Source: Typhlomys cinereus (taxonomy: Eukaryota; Chordata; Mammalia; Rodentia; Platacanthomyidae). From it: a DNA stretch of 64,000 bases. The stretch covers positions 279,713-343,712 of the forward strand of contig JALPQD010000915.1 of the NCBI GenBank assembly GCA_023101885.1. The letters are read 5' to 3'. Numbering within the stretch: position 1 is the first letter of the stretch; every line of letters begins with the position of its first letter. Both the position numbers and the translations under genes were made by a program. Below are positions 54,358 through 64,000 of this stretch, one piece after another. Below the pieces are notes generated by a model, which saw only the letters and a program-made list of their open reading frames with translations, did not search any database and had not been told where the DNA came from.

Positions 54358-55565
54358 TTATCAACAGAAAATTTGTCTTCCAGGTCTGAAATTTTATTTT
54401 CTGCTTCATTAGTTCTGCTGATAAGACTCTCCTTTGAGTTCTGGGTTGAAGATAACTTGTCTTTTAGTTCAATTTTAAACTCTGCCTGAAACTGTTTTAA
54501 GTGCTCTATGCCTTTTTTTGTTTCTTGAACTGATTTTCTCAACTCCTTTAAGTGTCTGTTATGTATTTATTCACAGTGGTTGAAGTGGTTATTTAACTCC
54601 TCCCAGATTTCCTCTTTCATAGTATTGATCATGGTAATGATCATGCTTTGAAAGTAGATATCCTGGGCCTGGCTTTCTTGGCTAATTTTGTGAATTTGTT
54701 TTGGTTTGAATCTATTATTATGGGATTAATTTTTTTGGTGGGAGATTCGTCTTCTTGGATTTTGTTTCTCATGGATCTGCGTTTAGACTTGGTCATTGTT
54801 GTTTTGTCTCTCAAGACCTCTCAGATTCTGCATGTATTTGAATGAACTGATCTAGTTGATATTAATATTCTCTGGAAGTTATTGCTAGTGGTTGCCTTGG
54901 AGGTGGGTATGTTTGTCTGTTGTTGTTATTTCCTGGGTGGGGGTATTAGGCTGTTAGTCCATCAATTAAGACAGATTTAGTAGAAAGGAGGTGAATATTA
55001 GTGTGGTAGTGCACTTTTACAATTTAGTACCTTGATGATATGTGAGGATGAGTGGTATAGTCCCTGAAGTTTTATATGGTTTGGGGGTGGCCATAAGGAA
55101 AAGTTAATCTATAGTGATTAATAATTGAAAGAAGCAGGATGGTAAGAAGGGGTTTACTTATCTTTGGGCTGGTTGTGGAGAATCTCTCCCATGTGATACG
55201 ATGATTTTAGAGGATTTCAGATGCATAGCGTTTGTCTCCTAGAGCTTTGCTAGTGTTTTCTTTGGATTCAGTTCGTTTCTGAGGAGCGGTGTGTCCTTCC
55301 TGAGACACAGGATGCCGTCAAGCTTCCGGGGTGGCTGGGCGGCTGTACCAGCAAAATTGGCTGGTGGCGGGCTGGCCGTGCACCCTACCTGGGACCCGGG
55401 AAGTAGCCTACAGTTCCAGCCAACCCCAGGCAGGCTGGAGGTTGCTCAGACTGGCCGGCAGGGGGAGCTGGGACAAGCTGGTGGGGGTTACCTGAGACGC
55501 AGCGTGACCAGGAGCATCTGGGCCAGGCAGGCGGGTAGACCAGCAAAAGGAAGAATTATTTTAAA
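54358..55565 (-). mobile_element. L1 (copy C), 5' UTR and start of ORF1 only
   Basis: In reverse: an ORF1 coiled-coil piece (54345-54542), the ORF1 start region, then about 900 bases of 5' UTR matching 205-905, ending in a GC-rich, CpG-containing part (55310-55510). Everything downstream of the ORF1 coiled coil is missing, with a sharp edge near 54358. Its 5' end faces the 5' end of copy B. Confidence 0.85.
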
Positions 55566-55794
55566 GAAAATAATGTTAACTACAAGAATAGTTTTAGGAA
55601 ATACATTGATCTAGAAATTATATCACATTCAAATTATAATGGTTTTGAATTTATAATGGTTGGCTGCTTTTCTACTTTGTAATTGAGACCTTTTCTTAGG
55701 GAAGGTAAATTTGGAATGTAATTTTTTCCTATAAATTGAAAAATTTGTGAATGTTACATGATGAATTTTTTTTCCCGACAACATTTAATCAAAA
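55566..55794. other. Spacer between two head-to-head L1 5' ends
   Basis: AT-rich, no repeat recognised. Confidence 0.5.
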
Positions 55795-56449
55795 AATTTT
55801 GCCCCTTCGGACCCACACACGGACCTGGCCCCAACCAGGGCGTACTCCCTGCTCCTCAGGTTATCCCCCAGATCAAGCCCCAGGTCTCAGGTGATCTGCA
55901 CAACAAATTAGACACACTGGCCTTTGGACCCAGACCGAGACCAGGGCAGACTCCCTGCTCCTCAGAATTCAACAGTCGAGGGGAAACCCAAGCAAAGCTC
56001 TAGGGGACAAACGCCATACATCTGAAGTCCTCTATAATCATCCCATCACATGCGAGAGACTCTTTACATTCATCTCAAAGATAAGTAAACCTTTTTTAAA
56101 TTCTTGTTCCTTTCATTTATTAGTCATTGTAGTTTAACTTTGCCATAGAACCACCCCAAAACACATGCAACGTCAGGGACTATACCATTCACCCTCACAT
56201 ATCACCAAGGAAGAAAACCAAAAATGCACTGCAATACTAATCTTCACTCTTGTCTACTAAACCTGACTGAATGGATGTACTAACAGTCTAATAGCCTCAT
56301 CTAGGAAATAACACCAATACCAGACAAGCGTACCCAACCTCAAGGCAAACACTAGTAATAACTGCTCAAGAGTAGTAATAACAACTAATTCAGTTCAGTC
56401 TAAAACACACAGAAACTAAAAGAAGATCTTAAGAGATAAAACAACAATG

Positions 56450-57460
56450 CTCAGGTCACAGCACTAATCCATGAGAAACAAAAACCAAGACAACAAATCT
56501 CCCACTGAAAGAACTAACCCCATAATGATAGATTCCCACCAGAACAAACTCACAGAAAATAGCCAAGAAAGCCATATCCAAGATAATGATTTTCAAAGAC
56601 TCACCTTTACCATAATCAATACTATGAAAGAGGAAATCCAAGAGGAATGAAATAACGCCATTAACCAATTTGAAAAGGAACACAACAGGCACTTGGAGGA
56701 GATGAGAAAAACAGTTGAAGAAACAAAAATGGACATAGAGCAGACAAAACAATCTGAAGCAAAATTTAAAATTGAACTAAAAGACAAGCTATCTTCAACC
56801 TGGAACTCAACAGGAAATCTTATCAGCAGAGCAAATAAAGCAGAAAATAAAAAATCAGATCTTGAAGACAAAGTGGAAGAACTAACTAGTTCAATCAAAG
56901 AGGTTGTTAAAGCCAAAAAATACTGGAAAGGAATATTCAAGAGTTATGGGAAACCTTAGAGAAACCTAGCATGCACATTCATGGAATACTAGAACAAGAA
57001 TCACAATTATCACAAAGGAAAACTTTTCTGATCTAAAGAAGAAAGAACCATCAAAATAAAAGAGGTATGCCACACCCCAAACAGATATGACCAAACTGAA
57101 AATCGTCACTGCAAATAATAGTCAAAACACTCCACATTCAAGGCAAAGAAAAGGTGCTGTGAGCGTCAAGAAAAAAAAAAAAAGCAGGTCACTTTTAAAA
57201 GTAAATCTATTAAAAATAACAAATGATTTTTCAACTGAAACAGTAAAATTGAATGAGCAAAAATGTCAACCCAGGCTGATATACCCGGCAAAACTGTCTG
57301 CCATGATTGGGGGGGGGAGAAAAGTTGTCCAGCACAAAGACAACTTGAAGGCTTACATGTCTACCAAACCAGGCTTTCAAGAAATGCTAGAAAAGATACT
57401 TTAAGAAAACTTGAAGAAAAGAACAAGCATATCCTGGAGGACAGAAGGGAAGTATAATAC
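56450..57460 (+). pseudogene. L1 ORF1 remnant (copy B)
   Basis: Aligns with ORF1 of copy A: coiled-coil block 56693-56959 and C-terminal domain block 57087-57404 ('KCQPRLIYPAKLS'). Broken by a TGA near 56648 and a deletion around 57160-57260 that removes part of the RNA-binding domain. Confidence 0.82.
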
Positions 57461-57499
57461 CACCAAAACCTTCAAGCAAAATGATACACTTATGAAAGC

Positions 57500-60400
57500 C
57501 ACTAAACATAAAAAGTGTCAATAATTAACAGTAATTTCTCCATTGTAACACTAAATGTCAGTGGAATTAACTCACTAATCAAAAGACACAGATTACCATC
57601 TTGGATTAGAAATCGCAACCCATCCACATGCTACCTTCAGGAAACACATCTCACCACAAAAGATAGGCACATTAGAAAAATAAAAGGCTAGTCAAAACCT
57701 CTTTAAGCTAATGGAACCAGGAAAAAGACAGGGGTAGCTATTATGCTTTCTGACAAAGTGGACTTCAAACCAAAAAAAATCATAAAAGACAGAGGATACT
57801 GCATTGTAGTCACAGGTAAAATTCACCAGGAATACTTCACAATAGTGAACATTTATGCACCTAATATGGGTTCCTCCACATTCATTAAGAAAACACTTCA
57901 GCATCTAAAGCAAGAAGTCAACCCCTAAACAATAATTCTTGAGTATTTCAATACTGCCCTCTCAACGTGGGATAGATCAACAGGTCAAAAACTTAACAGA
58001 GACACACTGAAACTAAATCAAACCCTTACTGAAATGGACCTTACAGATCTCTATCGAACTTTCCATCCATGCACCAAAGAATACACATTTTTCTCAGCAG
58101 CACAAAGAACTTTCTCCAAAATAGACCACATATTGGGCCACAAAACGAATCTCCACATATACAGGAAAGTTGAAATTTTAGCCTGTACCTTATCAGACCA
58201 ACATGGTATAAAGCTTGACATTCGCAAGACAAAAAATAACAGAAAATATACTAACTCCTGGAAACTACATACTATGATGATGAATTAGAATTGGATTCAG
58301 GAAGAAATTACAAAGGTAATTCTAGATTTCCTGGAAGTGAATGATAATGAAAATACAACTTACCAAAATCTCTGGGACACAATTAAAACTTTCCTAAGAG
58401 GTAAGTTCATAGCTCTTAATGACTACATCAAAAAAATGGAAACATCACAATTAAATAACTAAACAATGCAGCTTAAATCTTTAGAGACACTAGAGAAATA
58501 CGTTCCCAAAAGCAGTAGAAGAGAGGAGATCAGCAAAATCAGGGAGAAATATCCGAAATTGAGATAAGGAAAATGATACAGAGAATCAACCAGTCAGAAA
58601 GCTGGTTCTTTGAAAAAATCAATAAGATTGATTCACTCCTAGCTAAATTAACCAAAAGCAAGAGAGAGAAACCCCAAATTCACAAAATTAGAAATGAAAC
58701 GGACTTATCACTATGGATACCAAAGAAATTCAGAGTATTGTAATGTCTTATTTCAAAAACTTATAATCTGAAATTTGACAACACAAAAAAATGGATGAAT
58801 TCCTAAGTAATCACAACTTACCTAAATTGAATCAAGAAATTTTGAATTATTTAAATAGACCTGTAACATATGAAGAAATCGATGAAGTATTCTCGTATCT
58901 TCCCACCAAAAAATATCCTGGACCATATCAATTCAGCACAGAGTTCTACCAGATATTTAAGGAGCTGATAACACCAATACTCCTTAAACTGTCGCATCAA
59001 ATAGCAAAAGAAGGAATACTACCAAATTCTTTCTATGAAGCTAATATCGTCTTTATCCCAAAACCTAATAAAGATACACTTAAAAAAAAAACTATAGGCC
59101 AATCTCTTTAATGAACACAGATGCAAAGTTTCTTACTAAAGTCTTAGCAAATAGGATTCAAAAACATATCAAAAAGATCATTCATGTGGATCTAGTAGGG
59201 TTTATCCCAAGCGCAGAAGGTTGGTTCAACATATGCAAATCAATAAATGTAATTCACCATGTAAACCAGTCCAAAATCCAAAACTACATGATATTCTGTA
59301 GAGAGGTAGAAAAAGCTTTTGACAAGATCGAACAGCCCTTTATGATCAAAACCTTAGAAAAGGTTGGAATGGAAGGAACCTTTATCAATATAATAAAAGC
59401 GGTATGCAACAAGCCTACAGCAAGGATTATTCTCAATGGGGAAAAACCTTAACCACTCCCGCTTCAATTAGAAACTAGACAAGGTTGTCCACTGTCACCA
59501 CTTCTATTCAATATTGTACTTGAAGTCTTAGCTGAGGCCATAAGACAAGAAAGGGAGATAAAAAGGATTCAAATCAGCAAGGAAGGAGTCACGTTATCTC
59601 TATTTGCAGATGACATGATCTTATACCTGAGAGATCCCAAAAACTCCACCAGGAAACTCCTGGATCTAATACAGAAGTTCAGCAATGTGGCAGGATACAA
59701 AATAAATGTACAAAAGTCAGTGCCCTTCCTATATGCTCAGAATGAAAGAACTGAAAAATCCCTGAGCGAACCAATCCCATTTACTACAACCCCCCCAAAA
59801 TTAAATATGTTGGCATAAACCTAACCAAGGAAGTAAGAGGCCTTACAATGAAAAATTTAAAACCTTAAAGAAAGAAATTGCATTAGACACCAGAACGTGG
59901 AAAGACCTCTCATGTTCCTTGATTGGCAGAAGCAACATCATAAAAATGATCATCCTACCAAAGGCAATATACAGATTCAATGCTATACCAATTAAAATCC
60001 CAAAAGCAATTCTTTAATGTAGTTGACCAAATGATCTCAGAATTCATAATGAGTCACAAAAGACCCAGGATGTCAAAAAAAATCTTGAGTAACAAAAACA
60101 CTGCTGGAGGTATCACCATACCAAACCTTAGTCTATACTACAAATCCATAGTTGTAAAAACAGCCCAGTACTGGCTCTAAAATAGACACACAGATCAATG
60201 GATAAGGGTTAAATATACAGATAAAAGCCCACACAATTACAGCCTTTGATCTTTGACAAAGGAGCCCAAAAAATCCAATGGAAACAGAACAGCATCTTCA
60301 ACAAATGGTGCTGTCAAAAATGGATATCTACATGTAGAAGATTAAAACTGGACCCATACTCTTCACCATGTACAAGAATTAATTCCAAATGGACCAAGGA

Positions 60401-60995
60401 CTTCAATATAAGGCCAGAGACTATAATAATCATAGTTGAAAGGGCAGAGAACTCCCTCTTTCTGATTGGACTAGGCCAACAGTTCCTAAACTGACATCCA
60501 ATAGCACAGTCACTACAACTAATATTCAACAGATGGGATCTTGTGAATTAAAGAGCTTCTGTTCAGATAAAGAGATTGTAACTGGAAAACAAAGGCAACC
60601 CACAGAATGGGAGAAAATCTTCACTAACCACATATTTGAAAGAGCTCTATTATGCAGAGTGCAGAAAGAACTTAGAAAGCTAAACACCAAAGAAACAAAT
60701 GCACCAATTAAAAAATGGGCCTTGGAACTTAAAAGAAACTTTACCAGGGAAGAAACTAACATGCCTAACAAGTATCTTAAAAAATGCTCCACATCCTTAG
60801 CCATCAAGGAAATGCAAATCAAAACCTCCCTGAGATATCATCTCACCCCAGTCAGGATGGAAAAATCCACAATACAAACAACACCAAATGCTGGAGAGGA
60901 TGTGGAGAGAGTGGAACTCTTCTATATTGCTGGTGGAAACGCAGGCTCATACAACCACTCTGGCGAGCATCTGGCAATTCTTAAAGAAGTTAATG
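57500..60995 (+). pseudogene. L1 ORF2 remnant (copy B)
   Basis: Endonuclease blocks at 57743-57928 and 58034-58288 (ending '[10 protein letters not shown]'), uninterrupted where copy A holds a SINE. Reverse transcriptase blocks at 58791-59452, with '[11 protein letters not shown]' at about 59598-59630, and C-terminal 'KCWRGCGE' near 60885. At least eight frame breaks. Confidence 0.88.
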
Positions 60996-62438
60996 ACTGA
61001 AATGCCATATGACCCTGCTATTCCACTTTTGGAAATAACCCCCAAACAGCAAAAATTCACCTCGATAGCACAAGCACAACCATGTTCAGAGCAACACTCT
61101 TTACAATAGCAAAGTCATGGAATCAACCCAAATGTCCAGCAGTTCACGAGTGGATCAGGAATATGTGGTACATTTATACAATGGAATACTACTCAGCCAT
61201 CAAAAATGATGAATTAATGAAATTTTCCAGGAAATAGATGGAATTAGAAATAATTATATTGAGTGAAGTATCCCAGACACAGAAAATTAAGCACCGTGTG
61301 TACTCCCTAATAGGTGGATCCTAGTACCAAACGCTCTTAGAGACACACTCAAAGATAAAGCTCTGTAATACCTACAGTAATTGTGAAGATTATAAACAGG
61401 AGTGATGGGGAAAGAGGGCTGCACCAGAAACAAGGAGAGAGGGGATCATGCTATAGCAGAGAAAACAGGCTGCCATCACGGAATGCAAGTAAGTAATGAG
61501 ACATCTGGTTAAGCTCACAGACTTTCCTTCCTGATCATTTGCAACTGATGGGGTATGATCTCACCAGAAGGGGAGGACAAATAGTCTGCCACATGGAAAG
61601 TTACCATTTTGCAAATGGGAGAATGACCCATCCTCACCGTGGTCTCCTACTTTTATTCCATCTACCTTTGAATATGCTCTTACAATAAGACTCTATTTTA
61701 ACAGCTTTTTATCTCTGGCCAGGTGTTGACATCCAATACCCATCAGGATGGAGCCAAGGGCATTCCAGGAGCAGCAAAACTGAAAAAAAATCAACAAACC
61801 ATAATTCAGAATATCAGAGACTCTATGTCAACAACATGGATCTAGGCCAGCCTAATCTCTCCCCATCCTGAAGCTCAGGGAAATTTGTGGAAGAGGGGGC
61901 GGTAAGATTTGAAGAGCACGAGGATGGGGAGGAGTAATGATATGCAAGATACTTCACACAAGTTAGGGCCGAAACAATCATAATAGGACTTTGCATGACC
62001 TGCGCAATGACCAACACATCATTGACCCCTCAAAGTCTAGCATGGACTAAAGGTAGTAGGATCCTCAGAAGCTAGGGATTAACAGATACAATAGTGTTCT
62101 TATACTTATGGGGAACAGAAGAAAGTGTTCTAGAAAATGCCACTGTGTCCATACATCTCATCAGAGAGGAGGGCCCAGAGGAAAGTATGACATACACATT
62201 AAAGGATACTCCAGGGATGGGGGGGGGGAGGCACTGGAAGATAGGGATGGAGGGGGCGAAGAAAGGGGAAAAGGGGGGAGGGAGTTGTGGGGTTCAGGGA
62301 GGGGTGGAGGGAGCGAGGGGACTGGTGTACCTAATAAGTTTGTATGAGCAAAAGTAAATAAATTAATTAATTAAAAAAATAAAGTAGTCCTTCATATACT
62401 GGACAAAAGTTTCCAACTAGCAATAAAATTGATAAACA

Positions 62439-62841
62439 TGTTGTAGTAGTCCCCCTGCATGGTTGCTGATAAATGACCATTAAACAGCTTAAGGGAACAA
62501 GGGGTTTATTTTCTTACTGATAGTCCGGTTACAGTCTGTCCTGCTTGATGAGAGACCATACACTAACATCACTGTCTCTTCATAGTGACTGAGAGAGGGA
62601 CGTTCCTTACTTGCCAGACCAGCATGTCTGGCCAAGTGTACAAAAGGGTACCAACTCTCAACCAGCTCTCAGTCATTTATTCCAGGGCCTAATGCCACCC
62701 ACCATGAGCTGGATCTTCCCCATTAACTAGACAATCTCCTTCAGGTTGACTCTGGGATCAACTCAACTACTAATTTTCTGCAAATGTGCCCAGAGCTCAA
62801 TCCCTGAATTGTCAAGTTGGCACTTGTGCCTAACTATGACA
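62439..62841 (-). mobile_element. MaLR-type solo LTR (family alpha)
   Basis: Reverse copy: 'tgttgtagtagtccccctgcatggttgctgataaatgacc' to 'ggcacttgtgcctaactatgaca'. It is very close to the 8931-9331 copy over the first 70 bases. Edges lack an exact 5-bp duplication. Confidence 0.85.
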
Positions 62842-62913
62842 CATATAATGATGTAAAATGAAGTGAAACCCTGTAAACACAAGTATTTTTAACTTTGATT
62901 ATCCAGGATATTT

Positions 62914-63218
62914 GGCTAGAGAGATGGATCAGGAGTTAAGTCTCTGCCTTATGAGCAAAGTTCCTGAGTTCACATCCGGGATCCCAAGTAAAAACACCAA
63001 ACTGAATTGGTGGCAGCAGGCACTTGAGACCCTGGTGGGCAGTCTGAGAAATACCAGAGAGAAGTCAAAAAGGAGGTAGAAGCAATCCAGGATGATTCCT
63101 AAAATCACCCTTAGTCCTCCACAGGGACACACAGTGCCCCCTCAGATACTTACACACATAAACACACAGACACACACACATACACACACACACAACCTAA
63201 AATAAATGAATAAATAAA
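62914..63218 (+). mobile_element. SINE, older subfamily, with TSD
   Basis: Sense copy: 'ggctagagagatggatcaggagttaag', body with 'gaagcaatccaggatgattcctaaaatcacc', interrupted (CA)n, 'aaataaatgaataaataa'. Target duplication atccaggatattt (62901-62913) and atccagaatatta (63219-63231). Confidence 0.9.
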
Positions 63219-63307
63219 TCCAGAATATTACTAGTTCTTCATAATGTTTCATTGTAGAGAAATGTGAGTCTTATAAATTGGTTCTTTTTGTGGGGAGGGT
63301 GGTCTGT

Positions 63308-63420
63308 GTCTTTTTTATTACATTTTTTTCTAGTTATACAAACTCAATAGGTACCCATCTTCTCCCTCCCTCTTCTCTTCTCCTCTGTTTTTCCCCCATT
63401 CCACTCTACCTACTCTTCTG
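63308..63420 (-). mobile_element. Short L1 3' UTR fragment
   Basis: 'ttttttctagttatacaaactcaataggtacccatcttctccctccctc' is the reversed L1 end. It is cut on the right by a different repeat. Confidence 0.7.
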
Positions 63421-64000
63421 GGCCCACGAACCAGCAAGAACCCGAACCTACAAATGTGGGAATCTGAAGTGGGAGCGGTAGGAATTAAAAGTTTCAGGCT
63501 TGGGTCAAAGGGGGTCTTGGATGTCCATTATCATCCAAGCCAACTTTATTGTAAAAGTACAGGGTTTTTATACTCAAGAAGCAGGGCCAAATTCTTTACA
63601 GGACTATATAAAATGCATACATTTTGGTTAACAAAAAGAAGACAGGAGTGATACCCAATCTCCTTGGGGGTGGACATATTGCCAGGTATGCTAAACATGC
63701 ATGTCACCTTGTTGCTAGAAGGGAATGGACAATGGTCCATGCATTAACATCGCTTTTGATAGGCAGGAAAGAACTGATAGGGAGGGAGAACAGCCCAGCC
63801 AGTTTCTTAGAGAAACAAAAGCATTCCAAAGGACCTGTGAATTTTCTCAACTTCCAAGGAGGGAGCTGGACCTATCATTGTCTTGCAGACAAGAGGCAAA
63901 CTCCACAGCCCAAGGGAGGAGTCACTCAATGGCCTGTTCAGTTGCTAATGTATCATCTAGACTGCAGGCTTCTGGGCCTAGCAACCCCCACACCTACTTC
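63421..64000 (-). mobile_element. ERV-type LTR, running off the window
   Basis: The change from L1 tail to 'gggcccacgaaccagcaagaacccg', followed by 'ccaagccaactttattgtaaaagtacagggtttttatact' (reversed poly(A) signal and R-like region) and the closing 'ggcctagcaacccccacacc', has the layout of a rodent class II ERV LTR in reverse. No coding sequence is visible before the window ends. Confidence 0.45.

Larger units (their letters stand above)
55795..62390 (+). mobile_element. Full-length L1 (copy B), older, multiply broken
   Basis: A 5' UTR with two monomer-like units (55811-55860 and 55927-55966; the 16-mer actccctgctcctcag repeats at 55844 and 55950), the rest of the UTR to about 56450, ORF1 remnants (56450-57460), ORF2 remnants (57500-60990), 3' UTR with a G-rich tract (62215-62320), and an A/T-rich end near 62390. 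It has more frameshifts and stops than copy A, so it is older. Target duplications were not found. Confidence 0.92.

Noticed and set aside
54358..62390. Copies C and B as one L1 inverted by twin priming
   Set aside because: Twin priming would give one 5' UTR split into an inverted part and a sense part. Here both carry their own 5' UTR and ORF1 start, so two elements are needed.

Overview
This is a gene-poor, repeat-rich mammalian nuclear window, most likely rodent. The rodent call rests on three things: a tRNA-derived SINE with a B2/DIP-like head and a (CA)n tail (13 recognisable copies), 7SL/B1-like fragments, and an L1 lineage with GC-rich 5' monomers and a G-rich 3' UTR. I cannot name the species. 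The SINE fits the Myodonta (muroid or dipodoid rodents) and I lean to a dipodoid such as a jerboa, with low confidence.

Two intact, intronless protein-coding genes are supported, both on the minus strand. At 6472-7776 is a 434-residue FAM47-family protein. At 49101-49649 is a 182-residue ferritin heavy-chain-like protein of the FTHL17 type, in which most ferroxidase-centre residues are replaced. In other mammals both families are X-linked and testis-biased, so the window is probably X-chromosomal, from the region matching human Xp21. The ferritin gene has a CpG-rich upstream segment with duplicated ETS-type sites, no visible iron-responsive element, a poly(A) signal, and a roughly 20-copy minisatellite (43 bp period) just downstream.

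Layout: 1-905, SINE plus antisense L1 5' UTR; 948-1310, LTR; 3817-4143, SINE; 5038-5445, L1 3' end; 6472-7776, FAM47-like gene; 8931-13755, MaLR-type LTRs and an old antisense L1 carrying a SINE; 13.7-23.9 kb, mostly unique DNA with one SINE and one L1 tail; 23.9-29.0 kb, an antisense, env-less gammaretrovirus-like ERV with a proline-tRNA primer site; 29.1-38.1 kb, SINEs, solo LTRs and a complete 2.17 kb MaLR element with two LTRs and a leucine-type primer site; 38.5-45.0 kb, a near full-length L1 with 13-bp target duplications, itself hit by a SINE; 46.7-49.9 kb, SINEs, minisatellite and ferritin gene; 50.2-51.7 kb, a partial tandem duplication carrying L1 3' ends; 52.4-54.3 kb, two SINEs around an exon-like 55-bp segment; 54.3-62.4 kb, two head-to-head L1s; 62.4 kb to the end, LTR, SINE, L1 tail and an ERV-type LTR running off the edge.

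The genes do not form an operon or pathway. What links them is the chromosomal setting. I saw no convincing new multi-gene system. The most informative items are the catalytically altered ferritin with its duplicated promoter motif, the divergent FAM47-like protein, and a set of insertions datable from exact target-site duplications.
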